Below, in pieces: positions 10,313 through 23,204 of a stretch of DNA of 64,000 bases (position 1 is the first letter of the stretch; every line of letters starts with the position of its first letter). The position numbers and the translations under genes were made by a program. The notes under the pieces are model-generated. The model was given only the letters and a program-made list of their open reading frames with translations, did no database searches and was not told the origin of the DNA. Where the stretch lies: the NCBI GenBank assembly GCA_024641855.1, contig JAHECG010000003.1, positions 18,516 through 82,515 of the forward strand, written 5' to 3'. Source of the stretch: Betaproteobacteria bacterium. Lineage in GTDB: Bacteria > Pseudomonadota > Gammaproteobacteria > Burkholderiales > Thiobacteraceae.

Positions 10313-11929
10313 TTGACAAAAATCAAACAAAACCAAGATGTCTCGGATGCGATAGTGGCTTGGCAAGAGGCTATCGGGGAACCGGCGGTTTTAAATGCTT
10401 CAACGAATACAGCAGATTTTTGTACTTTCGCTAGCGAATCTGCTGCTCTTGCCCGTTTGCGGCCAATAGACATAGACGGTGTAAGACGTTGCTTGCAAAT
10501 TGCCTCAGAACATGGGGTGGCGGTTTATCCCATAAGTACGGGGAGAAATTGGGGCTATGGCTCTGCTGTTCCAACGCAGGCCGCTGTTGTCCTTGATCTT
10601 TCGCGGCTGAATCAGATAACGGATTACGATGAAACGCTGGGCACGGTCAGCGTGCAGCCGGGTGTTTCACAACAGCAACTATATGATTTTCTTCAGCAAC
10701 ATGGTGGAAGATTTTGGATGGATGCAACCGGCTCCAGCCCTGCGTGCAGCGTATTGGGCAATACCTTAGAGCGCGGTTTTGGTCATAGCCCATACAGCGA
10801 TCATGCGGGGCAATTGATCCGGATGGAAGTGTTGCTGGCGGATGGACGTCTAATTGAGACGGGCTTGGGGCATTTCCATACGGCTAAGGCCGCAGATAAT
10901 TATGCCGCAGGCCTGGGGCCAGGACTTAGCCAACTGTTTTTACAATCTAATTTTGGTGTGGTCACGGGCATCACGATCAACTTAATGCCGACACCGGATT
11001 ATTTCCAGGCGGTATATTTTTCGATTGATCAACCCGCAGAAATTGCGCCGCTGATCGATGTCTTGCAACCACTACGCCTTAAGGGCGTGATTCGAAGCGC
11101 TCTGCATATCGGAAATGCGCACCGGGTTCTTTCTAGCATTCAGCAATATCCTTGGGCTGCAACCGGCGGGGTTACGCCATTGCCGGAGCCAGTGTTGCAG
11201 GCGTTTGGCCGACAATGGGATTTTGGGGCCTGGAATGGTTCAGGCGCGCTATATGGTACGCGGCGACAGGTGGCCGAGGCGCGCCGCAGCATAAAAACGG
11301 CCTTACGCAGCCAAGTAAAAAAATTGCGCTTTATGGATGACGAAACGCTGGCGCTAGCCAAGCGTTTCCAGAAACCATATCGCTGGGTTACGGGGATTAA
11401 TTTGCCCGAAATGCTCAAGCTGATTGAACCCGTGCACAACATGATGAAGGGCAAGCCGACCGATAGGATTATCGCGAGTACTTATTGGCGAAAAAAAATG
11501 GCCATACCGCAGGACATGGATCCCGATCGAGACCGCTGCGGGCTCATCTGGTGCGCGCATGTAGCGCCGACTAAGGGGCATTTCGCTAAAGAAATGACGG
11601 ATATTAGTAGTGAAGTTTTATCTCGGCACGGTTTTGAGCCGGGCATGACGCTAACGATGATTAATGAACGCTGCTTGGATAACGTCGTCAGTATTTGCTA
11701 TGACCGCGATGTGCCGGGCGAAGACCAGCGCGCTTTGGCTTGTTATGCGGAGCTTACGCAAAAGTTGATTGCTGCGGGTTATTTTCCCTATCGGCTGGGG
11801 ACACATGCGATGCACCTGCTGCAGCAATATGGGGGTCAGGAATATCTTGCTTTGCTGGGACAGCTTAAGCATCTATTTGACCCGCATCAAATCATTGCAC
11901 CTGGCCGATATAGCGCGTCCGACCAATAG
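10313..11929 (+). CDS. FAD-binding (PCMH-type) oxidase, vanillyl-alcohol/4-cresol oxidase-like
   Basis: YPISTGRNWGYGSAVPTQAAVVLDLSRLNQI and SVQPGVSQQQLYDFLQ FAD-linked oxidase signatures, TNFGVVTG-like motif; TTG start. Confidence 0.85.
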   Translation: MTKIKQNQDVSDAIVAWQEAIGEPAVLNASTNTADFCTFASESAALARLRPIDIDGVRRCLQIASEHGVAVYPISTGRNWGYGSAVPTQAAVVLDLSRLNQITDYDETLGTVSVQPGVSQQQLYDFLQQHGGRFWMDATGSSPACSVLGNTLERGFGHSPYSDHAGQLIRMEVLLADGRLIETGLGHFHTAKAADNYAAGLGPGLSQLFLQSNFGVVTGITINLMPTPDYFQAVYFSIDQPAEIAPLIDVLQPLRLKGVIRSALHIGNAHRVLSSIQQYPWAATGGVTPLPEPVLQAFGRQWDFGAWNGSGALYGTRRQVAEARRSIKTALRSQVKKLRFMDDETLALAKRFQKPYRWVTGINLPEMLKLIEPVHNMMKGKPTDRIIASTYWRKKMAIPQDMDPDRDRCGLIWCAHVAPTKGHFAKEMTDISSEVLSRHGFEPGMTLTMINERCLDNVVSICYDRDVPGEDQRALACYAELTQKLIAAGYFPYRLGTHAMHLLQQYGGQEYLALLGQLKHLFDPHQIIAPGRYSASDQ

Positions 11930-11937
11930 GGTAAAAC

Positions 11938-12723
11938 TTAGTCACCGCGAATCAGCCGTTGTGTAATACCAATCTCGTCGCTGGGGCTGAATGCAAATGG
12001 ATAGAGCGAGCGTACATTTGGAACCTCCTGCATGGCGCCGCCGTATTTTGCAGTATTTTCAGATATATGCTCACAGGTTAGGCGGAGCAAAATGGCTGGC
12101 GCGTTGACTCGCGGACACATGCGTTCTTCACCTAACTGCGCAAAGCCCAACATGCGTTTGTAAAATAGTGCGTGGCGCGGATTAACCTCAATGACCAAGT
12201 CAGTTGCGCCATGAATTTTGTGGGCATAAATGTAGGCAAGGTGAAACAGCGCAGCTAAAACTCGCTTGGAATGAGACTCCTGGTTGACTGCAAGTTTCGT
12301 GAACTCGCAAACCAAGCGTTTATCTTGGCGCAGGCGGTCAATCTCATCCTTATATAGCTGATCAACCAATAGTCCGGTACTGGAGTCAAGGCCGAGCGTA
12401 AGCGTTCCGATAACACGGCCTTTGAGATCGGCCATTAGTGTGATGCGGTTTGGTGTATCGCTAAAAATTCCGCTGGTATCATAACCACGCCAAGCGTACA
12501 TTTTTTTGATTAATAAATCAGCGGATTCGCGCCGACCTTCAGAGTTGGCCAAGCGCACTTTGAACATGTCTTGATCTAGGGAAAGGCTGTTGGTGCCAGA
12601 AAGCTCTTGGCGTTCGAGCGTCAAGCTATGCAGCGGACTGTGGCCTAAAGGTAAATCTACAATGGTTTTAGACCAATTATCCGCAGGTATATTGTCAGTA
12701 TTCATGAGCATCCAACCATGCAA
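11938..12723 (-). CDS. N-acyl amino acid synthase FeeM-like GNAT acyltransferase
   Basis: KVRLANSEGRRESADLLIKKMYAWRGYD, LVCEFTKLAVNQES, VIEVNPRHALFYKRMLGF. Confidence 0.75.
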   Translation of the reverse strand: MHGWMLMNTDNIPADNWSKTIVDLPLGHSPLHSLTLERQELSGTNSLSLDQDMFKVRLANSEGRRESADLLIKKMYAWRGYDTSGIFSDTPNRITLMADLKGRVIGTLTLGLDSSTGLLVDQLYKDEIDRLRQDKRLVCEFTKLAVNQESHSKRVLAALFHLAYIYAHKIHGATDLVIEVNPRHALFYKRMLGFAQLGEERMCPRVNAPAILLRLTCEHISENTAKYGGAMQEVPNVRSLYPFAFSPSDEIGITQRLIRGD

Positions 12724-12802
12724 AGCAATTTAAAACAGGTTTATCTAGCGCCAATTACGTATTTTATGGACAATATCGGTTCATTTCGTTAGTAAGTTAA
12801 TC

Positions 12803-13555
12803 ATGTCCGAATCAGAACAAGAAAATTTATTTCAAAGCGCCCTGCCTGATGAATACGCTAAATATCAAATCCAGTCGCGTCAAGAAATTGCACAAATACT
12901 ACGCGCTATCATGCGTCAAAATGAAATGGTTACCGCCTATTTCAACCATGGGGCTGACTTTTTACTAACCTCGGTTTTGGATGCGGATCCCGATTCCGGC
13001 CGATTGGTGCTGGATTGTGGCCCCGACCCGGAAACAAATCTTCGCGCGCTATCCAGTAACAAATTCGTTTTCGTCTCAAATCAAAACAGCGTCAAAATTC
13101 AGTTTAGCACCTCAGCGTTGAAGCAGATCGAATATAAGGGTCGTCCAGCTTTTCGCACGCAGTTACCAACCAGTTTATTGAAATTGCAACGCCGTGAATT
13201 CTATCGATTAGTCGCACCAGTGCGCGTGCCATTACGATGTGTGGTACCGGATTTTGCGGGAACTCGGTATGAAACGGAGGTGGGGGACATTTCTGTCGGT
13301 GGAATTGGCATCAGTTTCCCAGAAATAATAGCGCTAGAGAAAGGGGTATTGCTGGCCAATTGCCGTATTGTCTTGCCAGAAGAGGGAACTGTGGTTAGCG
13401 CATTAGAAGTCAGAAATTTACAAGAAATTACGCGCCCCACCGGGCAGTCCATATTGCGCGCAGGATGCGCATTTGTGGGTATTCCTACGCCACATCAGGC
13501 GATGATTCAGCGTTATATTATTCGGATCGAACGTGAGCGACGCGCCCTCAGTTAA
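12803..13555 (+). CDS. Flagellar brake-like protein (YcgR N-domain + PilZ)
   Basis: PilZ motif RREFYRLVAPVRVPLRC...DISVGGIGISFP. Confidence 0.88.
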   Translation: MSESEQENLFQSALPDEYAKYQIQSRQEIAQILRAIMRQNEMVTAYFNHGADFLLTSVLDADPDSGRLVLDCGPDPETNLRALSSNKFVFVSNQNSVKIQFSTSALKQIEYKGRPAFRTQLPTSLLKLQRREFYRLVAPVRVPLRCVVPDFAGTRYETEVGDISVGGIGISFPEIIALEKGVLLANCRIVLPEEGTVVSALEVRNLQEITRPTGQSILRAGCAFVGIPTPHQAMIQRYIIRIERERRALS

Positions 13556-13627
13556 CTTCTCCCGCGCTCTTTATCTCGATTAGCATTAGGTTGCGCTGGG
13601 CGCGCAAATCCATCTTTAATCAGCCAG

Positions 13628-15193
13628 TTAGAAGCTATAGCGCAATTCAGTATAGGCGCGGTCTTGGTTATTGTATTGACCGAATAGCCCAAGGGCTTGT
13701 CCTTTGAAAATATCCAGCCCAAGTCGCAGCCGCAAGTTTTTTTCCACCGCCCACGTTAGGCTTGGGCGTAATAACCAGTCGGTACGATTAAGACTGGCAA
13801 TCCATAATGCTTGGGCTTCAATATGATTGGTTAGTTTGCCATTGAGTAGCAAACTAAAGCCATTTTCATGCTTTGAAGGAATAATGTTCGGGTTGTGGTT
13901 AAAGAAGGCGCGCTGGTAAAACTGTACGTTGAAGCGGGTATCGGCGGGCAATGGAAAATCCAGGCCGGCCACCCAGTCCAGGGTGTTTTGTGGCACGACG
14001 CCATCCGTATCGGTTACGCTGGTAACGTTGAATTGACGGCCATGCGTATAAACGCCTTCCCCTTTAAGCACGAAAGAGCCAAAGTCCTTGGCGAAAGTGC
14101 CGCCAATTTGGTCGATGCGGTCATGCCGCGCTTCGTAGACGAAGGTCGTTTGCGGCGCGGTGACAATCGAACGATAGAAGGTTGGCGCGGCATCAACACT
14201 GCTGTAATAGAATCCAGAAACATCCCAACCATTTTTTAAGGTGGATAGGCGCAAGCCATAATTAGTGTTATTCAGATTGCGCGTCGGCCTAATTTCATTT
14301 TTGAATTGTGAAGCAATGCCGGGCGGGGTTGGCAACGCCGGGAAAAAATTAGCGCCGGGTTTGCCGGTTTCATTATAAGTTGCTACAGGAATCCATAATA
14401 ATTCCGCATGAAAGTCGTCTTTAAAGTATTCGGCGCGCGCAGCCCATTGCGGAATTCGTAATACATCGAAATCAGGCAAGATAAATTCGCGCATGTCTTT
14501 TGCAGAAACGACGTCAGCGAAAAATAAACCGACTACCTCACCCCACACGACATGTTGGCGGCCAAGCCGGAATTCCCAGTTACCAGCGTCGACGTCCAGG
14601 TAATTCTCGCGCAGATTGAAATTAAACCGCTGGTTGTTACGAACCTCTGCGGAGTAATCGTTTTTATAAAGATCGTATACCGTATCGTAGTCGAGCCGTG
14701 CGCTTAGTTTCCACTTGAATTGATCATTCAATTTTCCCTGATCGCTGATTTCTGCGCGAGTGAGAATTTTTGACCAATGCGCTGGCGAGGCCGTGGTGCG
14801 GGCTACTTCTTCCTGGAGAAAGCCTTTTAACTTTGAAGGTGGCGCAACTTGTCTTTTGGGGGTATCAAGGACATCGCCAAACAGCGCGTCTTTTGCGTCG
14901 GATTTTTTTGCGGGGGCGACGCTTGGTTTATTGAGAGGTTCATCGTCGGCGAACAGTGAATCGCGGGAGCCCGGCAATTGTTCACCCGTCGATTGTGCGA
15001 CGAGAATCGGTGTCTTATCTGGCGCTGCAATACGTGATGGCGTGGTAAAACTTAAGCGGCGGGGTGCCAAAAGAAATTCATCCGCAGGGGTCGTCGGCGT
15101 GGCTTGACGGGAAACCTCGGCATTTGCAGCCGTCACGCTAAAGGCCAGCGCGCAAATGAATCTCAGTCGGATATTCGTGAACGGTCTTATCAT
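13628..15193 (-). CDS. DUF1302-like outer membrane protein
   Basis: Signal peptide from MIRPFTNIRLRFICALAFSVTAANA (start corrected to 15193), WEFRLGRQHVVWGEVVGLFFADVVS, C-terminal aromatic beta-strand ELRYSF. Confidence 0.7.
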   Translation of the reverse strand: MIRPFTNIRLRFICALAFSVTAANAEVSRQATPTTPADEFLLAPRRLSFTTPSRIAAPDKTPILVAQSTGEQLPGSRDSLFADDEPLNKPSVAPAKKSDAKDALFGDVLDTPKRQVAPPSKLKGFLQEEVARTTASPAHWSKILTRAEISDQGKLNDQFKWKLSARLDYDTVYDLYKNDYSAEVRNNQRFNFNLRENYLDVDAGNWEFRLGRQHVVWGEVVGLFFADVVSAKDMREFILPDFDVLRIPQWAARAEYFKDDFHAELLWIPVATYNETGKPGANFFPALPTPPGIASQFKNEIRPTRNLNNTNYGLRLSTLKNGWDVSGFYYSSVDAAPTFYRSIVTAPQTTFVYEARHDRIDQIGGTFAKDFGSFVLKGEGVYTHGRQFNVTSVTDTDGVVPQNTLDWVAGLDFPLPADTRFNVQFYQRAFFNHNPNIIPSKHENGFSLLLNGKLTNHIEAQALWIASLNRTDWLLRPSLTWAVEKNLRLRLGLDIFKGQALGLFGQYNNQDRAYTELRYSF

Positions 15194-15197
15194 GCGC

Positions 15198-15968
15198 TCA
15201 TGTCCCTCCAATGGGTGCGTTTGTTGGCGCAACATTATTTGCTGCGCTGCTGCGTTCGCGCACCATGGACCAATGATTGTTGGTGCGGGTTCCGAGCATG
15301 GTAATGCCGCCATCTTCAACGCGGATCAAGCGATCAGCCATGGCCATGACATGGCGGTCATGGGTCGAAAAAATGAAGGTTGTGTTGAGGCGACGGTTGA
15401 TTTGCTTCATCAATTGCAGAATGTCTTTGCCGGTTTGGAGGTCGAGATTGGCAGTGGGCTCATCTGCCAACACAATAGAAGGTTTGATGACGAGAGCGCG
15501 GGCGATGGCCACGCGTTGTCTTTGCCCGCCACTCAGTTGGTTGGGGCGGTGGTCGGCATATTTGCTCAGTCCGACCATGTCGAGAAAATAGGCAATGCGT
15601 TCACGTCGTTCCGTTTTTGATAGCGCTTTGCGCTGGAGTAATGGATATTCGACATTTTCCGCAGCCGTTAAAACCGGGAGTAGGTTGAAAGTCTGGAAAA
15701 TAAAACCAATCGTGGTGGCGCGTAAATCGGCTAACTGATCCGGCGTTTTACCACTGACATCGTGATTGTTAATAAAAATCTTGCCGCTGGATGGAGTGTC
15801 GATGCAGCCAATCATATTTAGAAGCGTTGTTTTACCACTACCGGACGGGCCGGCGATGGCGAGAAAAACCCCTGGCTCGATCGCTAAGGTAATATCTTTT
15901 AGCGCTTGGACTTTTTGTTCGCCGAGAAGATAATATTTATTGACGTGCTCAACGCGAACTACGCTCAT
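15198..15968 (-). CDS. ABC transporter ATP-binding protein (MacB/LolD class)
   Basis: Walker [13 protein letters not shown], signature [15 protein letters not shown], Walker [13 protein letters not shown]. Confidence 0.95.
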   Translation of the reverse strand: MSVVRVEHVNKYYLLGEQKVQALKDITLAIEPGVFLAIAGPSGSGKTTLLNMIGCIDTPSSGKIFINNHDVSGKTPDQLADLRATTIGFIFQTFNLLPVLTAAENVEYPLLQRKALSKTERRERIAYFLDMVGLSKYADHRPNQLSGGQRQRVAIARALVIKPSIVLADEPTANLDLQTGKDILQLMKQINRRLNTTFIFSTHDRHVMAMADRLIRVEDGGITMLGTRTNNHWSMVRERSSAANNVAPTNAPIGGT

Positions 15969-16019
15969 TACTGCTCCGCCTAGCTTATACGCTGTGTATA
16001 GTAGAGTGAATTCATCTCA

Positions 16020-16820
16020 ATGGAGTATACACAATATATGATGAACGCAAAAATCCCCAGAACAACGCGCGCTATAGCGCTGGTGCTTTATCTCGGAATT
16101 AGTAACGTTAGTGTTGCCGCCGAAACGCCCGCCGCTGTTACCGAAGATCAGCTCGCCAGAGAGATTGTAAAGAAAGCCGATGCCGTGCGCTTCCCGCAAG
16201 AAGGCTTTCAGGTAGACGTCACAATTACGACAAAGCATCCGGGGGATAACCCCGATGCCAGAAAATACCGCGTTCTTTCCAAAGGTAACGAAAACGCTGT
16301 TGTAATGGTGGTTGAACCGGCTTCAGAGCGCGGCCAAATCATGCTGATGAAAGAGCGAGATTTATGGATGTTTTTACCGGAGGTTTCTCAGCCCGTTCGC
16401 CTGGCGCTTTCTCAGCGTCTTACCGGGCAAGTGGCTAACGGCGATTTGGCGCGCGCCAACTTTAGCGGTGACTATGTTCCACGCGTATTGCGCACCGACA
16501 CCATCGACGGGGAGCTATATCAAGTTTTGGAGCTAAAAGCGGTAGATCGTGGCGTGACCTATCAAAAAGTCGTGTATTGGGTAAAGCAGGCCAATACGTG
16601 GCCCTATAAAGCAGAGTTTTATTCTTTGTCTAACCGGCTTTTGAAGACTTGCAAATATGAGAACTTTCAAAACATGGGCGGCAAGGTGCGTCCCACGCGA
16701 TTGTTGATGGAAGATGCGTTACGGCAGGGCGAACAGTCCGTGCTCGAATACCAGAAAATGAAATTGCGGGATTTGCCCGATAAAATTTTTACCAAGGATT
16801 ACCTGAAAAAGTTGGAATGA
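16020..16820 (+). CDS. Outer membrane lipoprotein-sorting (LolA-like) family protein
   Basis: Signal peptide; ERGQIMLMKERDLWMFLPEVSQPVRLALSQRLTGQVANGDLARANF typical of this family. Start may be 16038 or 16041. Confidence 0.85.
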   Translation: MEYTQYMMNAKIPRTTRAIALVLYLGISNVSVAAETPAAVTEDQLAREIVKKADAVRFPQEGFQVDVTITTKHPGDNPDARKYRVLSKGNENAVVMVVEPASERGQIMLMKERDLWMFLPEVSQPVRLALSQRLTGQVANGDLARANFSGDYVPRVLRTDTIDGELYQVLELKAVDRGVTYQKVVYWVKQANTWPYKAEFYSLSNRLLKTCKYENFQNMGGKVRPTRLLMEDALRQGEQSVLEYQKMKLRDLPDKIFTKDYLKKLE

Positions 16821-16836
16821 CCGAGGATCGTTTCGA

Positions 16837-18054
16837 ATGAACACCTTAGTGCTGGCTTTTCGCAATATCGTGCGACAACGGCGGCGTAGCTTGCTTTCGT
16901 TAGCGGCTATTAGCTTTGGCGTTATTGCCTTATTGTTGGCGGGTGGATTTATTCAGTGGATTTTTTGGGCCATGCGCGAGGATACGGTGGGATCCCATTT
17001 GGGCCATATTCAGATATCACGAATTGGCTACCAAGACTCCGGAACGGCAGATCCTTACAAGTATTTGCTTCCAGCGCAATCGCCGGAACTGACGCGCTTG
17101 GAGAAGGCGCCCGGGGTAATAACCGTTGCGCCGCGGATCGGATTTAGCGGCCTGGTTAGCTTTGGCGATGCAACGGTGTCCTTTATCGGCGAGGGCGTTG
17201 ATCCGCAGCGCGAAACGTTCTTGAGTCGATCGGTGATTATTACTCAGGGGACTAATCTGCAACCGGAAGATCAGAGCGGTATCGTGATGGGGCGCGGGCT
17301 AGCGGCGAATCTTGGTGTTCATGTGGGCGATCAAGTGGTGTTGTTGACGAATCGCCCTTCGGGTGGCGTTAGCGCGGTTGAAGGGCGTGTGCGCGGCCTT
17401 TTTTCTACCATCGTAAAAGCCTATGACGATTCGGTTTTGCGCGTCCCTTTGCCGTTGGCGAGAAAGCTTATGGGCGTATCGGGTTCTCACCTTTGGGTGA
17501 CATTGCTGAAACGCACCGAGGATACCGAAGACGTCATGCAGCAACTGCGAGGAACACTGGACCGCACTAAGTTTGAACTTGTGCCCTGGACCCAGCTGGC
17601 GGACTTCTATAATAAAACCGTAGTGTTGTTCACTCACCAGTTTGGTGTGGTTAGGGCGATTATCGGCGCGATCATTATTCTTGGCATTTCCAATACCATG
17701 ATGATGAACGTAATGGAACGCACAGGCGAGATCGGTACTGTGATGGCGTTGGGAACGCGCCGTCGGCAGCTTGTTGGTATGTTTCTTTCCGAAGGATTTT
17801 TGTTGGGCATTTTCGGTGCGCTTATAGGCTTGATCGTTGGGTTAGGATTGGCGGCACTGATATCTGCTATCGGCATACCAATGCCACCACCACCAGGCAT
17901 GGATCGAGCATTGATCGGACAAATTCGGGTTACGCCGACGCTGGCGATTGAATCCATGTTATTGGCCGTCGTGACGACGTTGATCGCGAGCGTATATCCG
18001 GCGTGGAAAGCGTCGCGGTTAACCATTGTCGATGCATTGCGGCATAACCGGTAG
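16837..18054 (+). CDS. ABC transporter permease (MacB/FtsX type)
   Basis: MNTLVLAFRNIVRQRRRSLLSLAAISFGV; C-terminal TM block with TGEIGTVMALGTRRRQL. Confidence 0.92.
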   Translation: MNTLVLAFRNIVRQRRRSLLSLAAISFGVIALLLAGGFIQWIFWAMREDTVGSHLGHIQISRIGYQDSGTADPYKYLLPAQSPELTRLEKAPGVITVAPRIGFSGLVSFGDATVSFIGEGVDPQRETFLSRSVIITQGTNLQPEDQSGIVMGRGLAANLGVHVGDQVVLLTNRPSGGVSAVEGRVRGLFSTIVKAYDDSVLRVPLPLARKLMGVSGSHLWVTLLKRTEDTEDVMQQLRGTLDRTKFELVPWTQLADFYNKTVVLFTHQFGVVRAIIGAIIILGISNTMMMNVMERTGEIGTVMALGTRRRQLVGMFLSEGFLLGIFGALIGLIVGLGLAALISAIGIPMPPPPGMDRALIGQIRVTPTLAIESMLLAVVTTLIASVYPAWKASRLTIVDALRHNR

Positions 18055-18061
18055 GCGGCCG

Positions 18062-20335
<2,274 letters not shown>

Positions 20336-20422
20336 CTAACAGGGCTATCTTAAAAGCAGACGGTAGCGATATCGTCGCCCGCTTCTCCTCCCTGAGCGGG
20401 GCCTTAATCCCCATTAAGGCAT

Positions 20423-21079
20423 TTACGCCCCTGGCTTTTGTTCCCCTTTAGCCAGGGGTTTTTTATTGTCCGGAGCATTTGTTGTTTCTTCTGGGTCATG
20501 TAACCAGCTGCCGATTACGGTCTCCACTTCCTCGATACCGGTTTTTTTCAAGCTCGAAAATAATTGTACCGTGCATTGCGGAAAATTGGCTTGCAGCGTA
20601 GTTCGAACTTGTTTCAAAGTGGCCGCCGCTGGATTTTTTGAGAGTTTATCGGCTTTAGTAAGCAAGATATGGATGGGTCGCCCAGTGGGGCCATACCATT
20701 CCAACATTTGCCGATCAAGCGGTGTTAGCGGGTGCCGCACATCCATGATCATCACTAGTCCGACCAACTCTTGGCGGGTTTCTAAATAGCGGGCCAGCGT
20801 AGCTTGCCAATGTTCTCTGACCGCATGTGGCACTTCGGCATAACCGTAACCAGGTAGATCAACCAAATAATTCCCCGGGCTGATACGGAAAAAATTAAGG
20901 AGTTGTGTGCGGCCAGGTGTTTTACTGACAAAAGCTAATTTATGTCGAGCCAATGTGTTGATTGCGCTAGATTTTCCAGCGTTTGAGCGGCCAGCAAAAG
21001 CGACTTCACGCTTGCTGAGCGGCAGTGTTTTGAGTTCGTGAACCGAAGTTTCAAACGTAAGTTGACTAAAGAGAGGCAT
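20423..21079 (-). CDS. engB: Ribosome biogenesis GTP-binding protein YsxC/EngB
   Basis: FAGRSNAGKSSAINTLA, TPGRTQLLNFF, DLPGYGYAEV, LTKADKLS. Confidence 0.95.
   Translation of the reverse strand: MPLFSQLTFETSVHELKTLPLSKREVAFAGRSNAGKSSAINTLARHKLAFVSKTPGRTQLLNFFRISPGNYLVDLPGYGYAEVPHAVREHWQATLARYLETRQELVGLVMIMDVRHPLTPLDRQMLEWYGPTGRPIHILLTKADKLSKNPAAATLKQVRTTLQANFPQCTVQLFSSLKKTGIEEVETVIGSWLHDPEETTNAPDNKKPLAKGEQKPGA
20428..20464 (+). terminator. Terminator-like hairpin inside the engB 3' end, antisense orientation
   Basis: CCCCTGGCT / AGCCAGGGG stem followed by TTTTTT on the plus strand. Confidence 0.45.
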
Positions 21080-21216
21080 AGCGTTCCATGGGCCTGTCTA
21101 TTTTAGACTTGGCGAGAAGGTGAATGATTAGGTAGAATAATGGGTTACAAATTTTCTAATTCCAAAATTACCATTTTGGTCAATTTGGGACAACAAGACA
21201 GCTTAAGGAGTTTTTC

Positions 21217-21852
21217 ATGAAATCAATTTTGGCGATGGTTTTGCTAACGGGTGCCGCCATGAGTGCTCAGGCGGAAACCGCCCATGCTAAAGGTGACGCC
21301 GCCAAAGCGCAGACAATCGTGACACAGGTGTGTGCTGCGTGCCATGCCGCTGACGGTAATAGCGTAGCGCCTGCAAATCCGAAATTGGCTGGGCAGCCCG
21401 CGAATTATATCACCAAGCAGTTGCATAATTTTAAGCAAGGCATGATGGAGCCAAATAAGGACGGCGGACGGAAAAACCCAGTGATGGGCGCCATGACAGC
21501 CACTTTGTCTGACGAAGACATGTTGAATCTAGGCGCATATTTTTCTGCTAAAACCGCTAAGTCTGGCACCGCAAAGGCACCTTATGATGCGGGTCAAAAA
21601 GTTTATCGCGGCGGCAATTCTGCGACGGGCTTGCCCGCTTGTGCAGCTTGCCATGGCCCCGCCGGCGCAGGTTTACCGGCACAATACCCACGCTTGGGCG
21701 GCCAGCATGCAGATTACGTGCTAGCGCAGTTGAAGGCATTCCGCTCCGGCGAGCGTGCTAACGATGCGGGTAAAGTGATGCGTACTATCGCCAACAAAAT
21801 GTCCGATCAGGAAATGCTGGCTGTTGCGAATTATGTGTCTGGCTTGAAGTAA
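21217..21852 (+). CDS. Cytochrome c4-like dihaem cytochrome
   Basis: Two CxxCH motifs (CAACHAADG, CAACHGPAG), signal peptide. Confidence 0.93.
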   Translation: MKSILAMVLLTGAAMSAQAETAHAKGDAAKAQTIVTQVCAACHAADGNSVAPANPKLAGQPANYITKQLHNFKQGMMEPNKDGGRKNPVMGAMTATLSDEDMLNLGAYFSAKTAKSGTAKAPYDAGQKVYRGGNSATGLPACAACHGPAGAGLPAQYPRLGGQHADYVLAQLKAFRSGERANDAGKVMRTIANKMSDQEMLAVANYVSGLK

Positions 21853-21873
21853 ACAGCGCTTAAACAGCGAGGT

Positions 21874-21901
21874 AAAAAGGGAGGCATTGCCTCCCTTTTT
21901 T
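21874..21901. terminator. Bidirectional rho-independent terminator between cytochrome c4 and hemL
   Basis: AAAAAGGGAGGC-ATT-GCCTCCCTTTTT perfect 12-bp stem with A/T tracts on both sides. Confidence 0.9.
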
Positions 21902-21905
21902 ATTG

Positions 21906-23189
21906 TCAGCGCATTTGTCCGAAGACGCGCTTTGCCGCGTCGAGTGTGAATTGAATGTCCGCATCGGTATGTGCGGCGGAAACGAAGCCCGCCTCGAAAG
22001 CTGATGGAGCGAAATACACGCCAGCGTCCAGCATGGCGTGGAAAAAGCGATTGAACGCATCTTTATCGCACTGCATCACTTCTGCATAACTGCTGGGAAG
22101 CTTGTCGCTGAAGTACAAGCCGAACATGCCGCCCACGGATTGTGCGCAGAAGGTTACGCCTTGGGCGCGCGCGGTTTCAGTCAACGCATTTACAAAAGCT
22201 TGCGTGCGAGCGGTTAGTTGTTCGTAAAACCCCGGTGCTTGAACGAGTTGCAGCGTTGCCATGCCGGCCGCGACGGCGACCGGGTTGCCGGACAGCGTGC
22301 CCGCTTGATAGACGGGGCCATTGGGCGCGAGTTTTTCCATGATGGCGCGCTTACCGCCGAAGGCGCCGACCGGCATGCCACCGCCAATCACTTTGCCTAA
22401 AGTGGTGAGATCGGGATCGATGTTGTACAAGCCCTGCGCGCTACCTAAGCCAACGCGAAAGCCCGTCATGACTTCATCGAAAATCAGCACCGCGCCATAG
22501 CGTGTGCATTGCTCACGCAAGGTCTGTAAAAAGCCCGGCGCTGGCGCGATCAAGTTCATATTGCCTGCAACCGGTTCCACGATAATGCAGGCGATTTCTT
22601 GACCGATCTGCGCAAATAAAGTTTCGACGGCGGCACTATCGTTGTAAGACAAAGTCAGCGTATGGGCTGCAATTTCTGGGGGTACGCCAGCAGAACTGGG
22701 TTGGCCAAAAGTCAGCGCGCCTGAGCCTGCCTTGACCAACAAGGAGTCGGCGTGGCCGTGATAGCAGCCTTCAAATTTCAGGATTTTGCTGCGCCCGGTA
22801 TGGCCGCGCGCCAAGCGAATTGCGCTCATGGTGGCTTCGGTTCCGGAAGACACCAAGCGAATTTCCTCCATGCTCGGCACCAGTTTGATCAGCAACTCCG
22901 CCATGTCCAGTTCACGCGCGGTGGGTGCGCCGAATGACAGTCCGAACGCCGCCGTTTCTTGTACCGCGCGCACCACATCGGGGTGCGCATGGCCAGCAAC
23001 CATCGGGCCCCAGGAACCAACATAATCAACATAGCGTTGATCGTCTTCATCCCACACATGCGGCCCAAGCCCGCGCTTTAAAAAGCGCGGGACGCCGCCC
23101 ACCGAACGGAAGGCGCGTACTGGTGAATTCACGCCGCCAGGAATACGTTGTTGTGAGCGTTGGAACAGGTCTGCGTTACGCGAGGTCAT
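21906..23189 (-). CDS. hemL: Glutamate-1-semialdehyde 2,1-aminomutase
   Basis: [51 protein letters not shown]. Confidence 0.98.
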   Translation of the reverse strand: MTSRNADLFQRSQQRIPGGVNSPVRAFRSVGGVPRFLKRGLGPHVWDEDDQRYVDYVGSWGPMVAGHAHPDVVRAVQETAAFGLSFGAPTARELDMAELLIKLVPSMEEIRLVSSGTEATMSAIRLARGHTGRSKILKFEGCYHGHADSLLVKAGSGALTFGQPSSAGVPPEIAAHTLTLSYNDSAAVETLFAQIGQEIACIIVEPVAGNMNLIAPAPGFLQTLREQCTRYGAVLIFDEVMTGFRVGLGSAQGLYNIDPDLTTLGKVIGGGMPVGAFGGKRAIMEKLAPNGPVYQAGTLSGNPVAVAAGMATLQLVQAPGFYEQLTARTQAFVNALTETARAQGVTFCAQSVGGMFGLYFSDKLPSSYAEVMQCDKDAFNRFFHAMLDAGVYFAPSAFEAGFVSAAHTDADIQFTLDAAKRVFGQMR

Positions 23190-23204
23190 GGAAACTCTTT
23201 CTGT

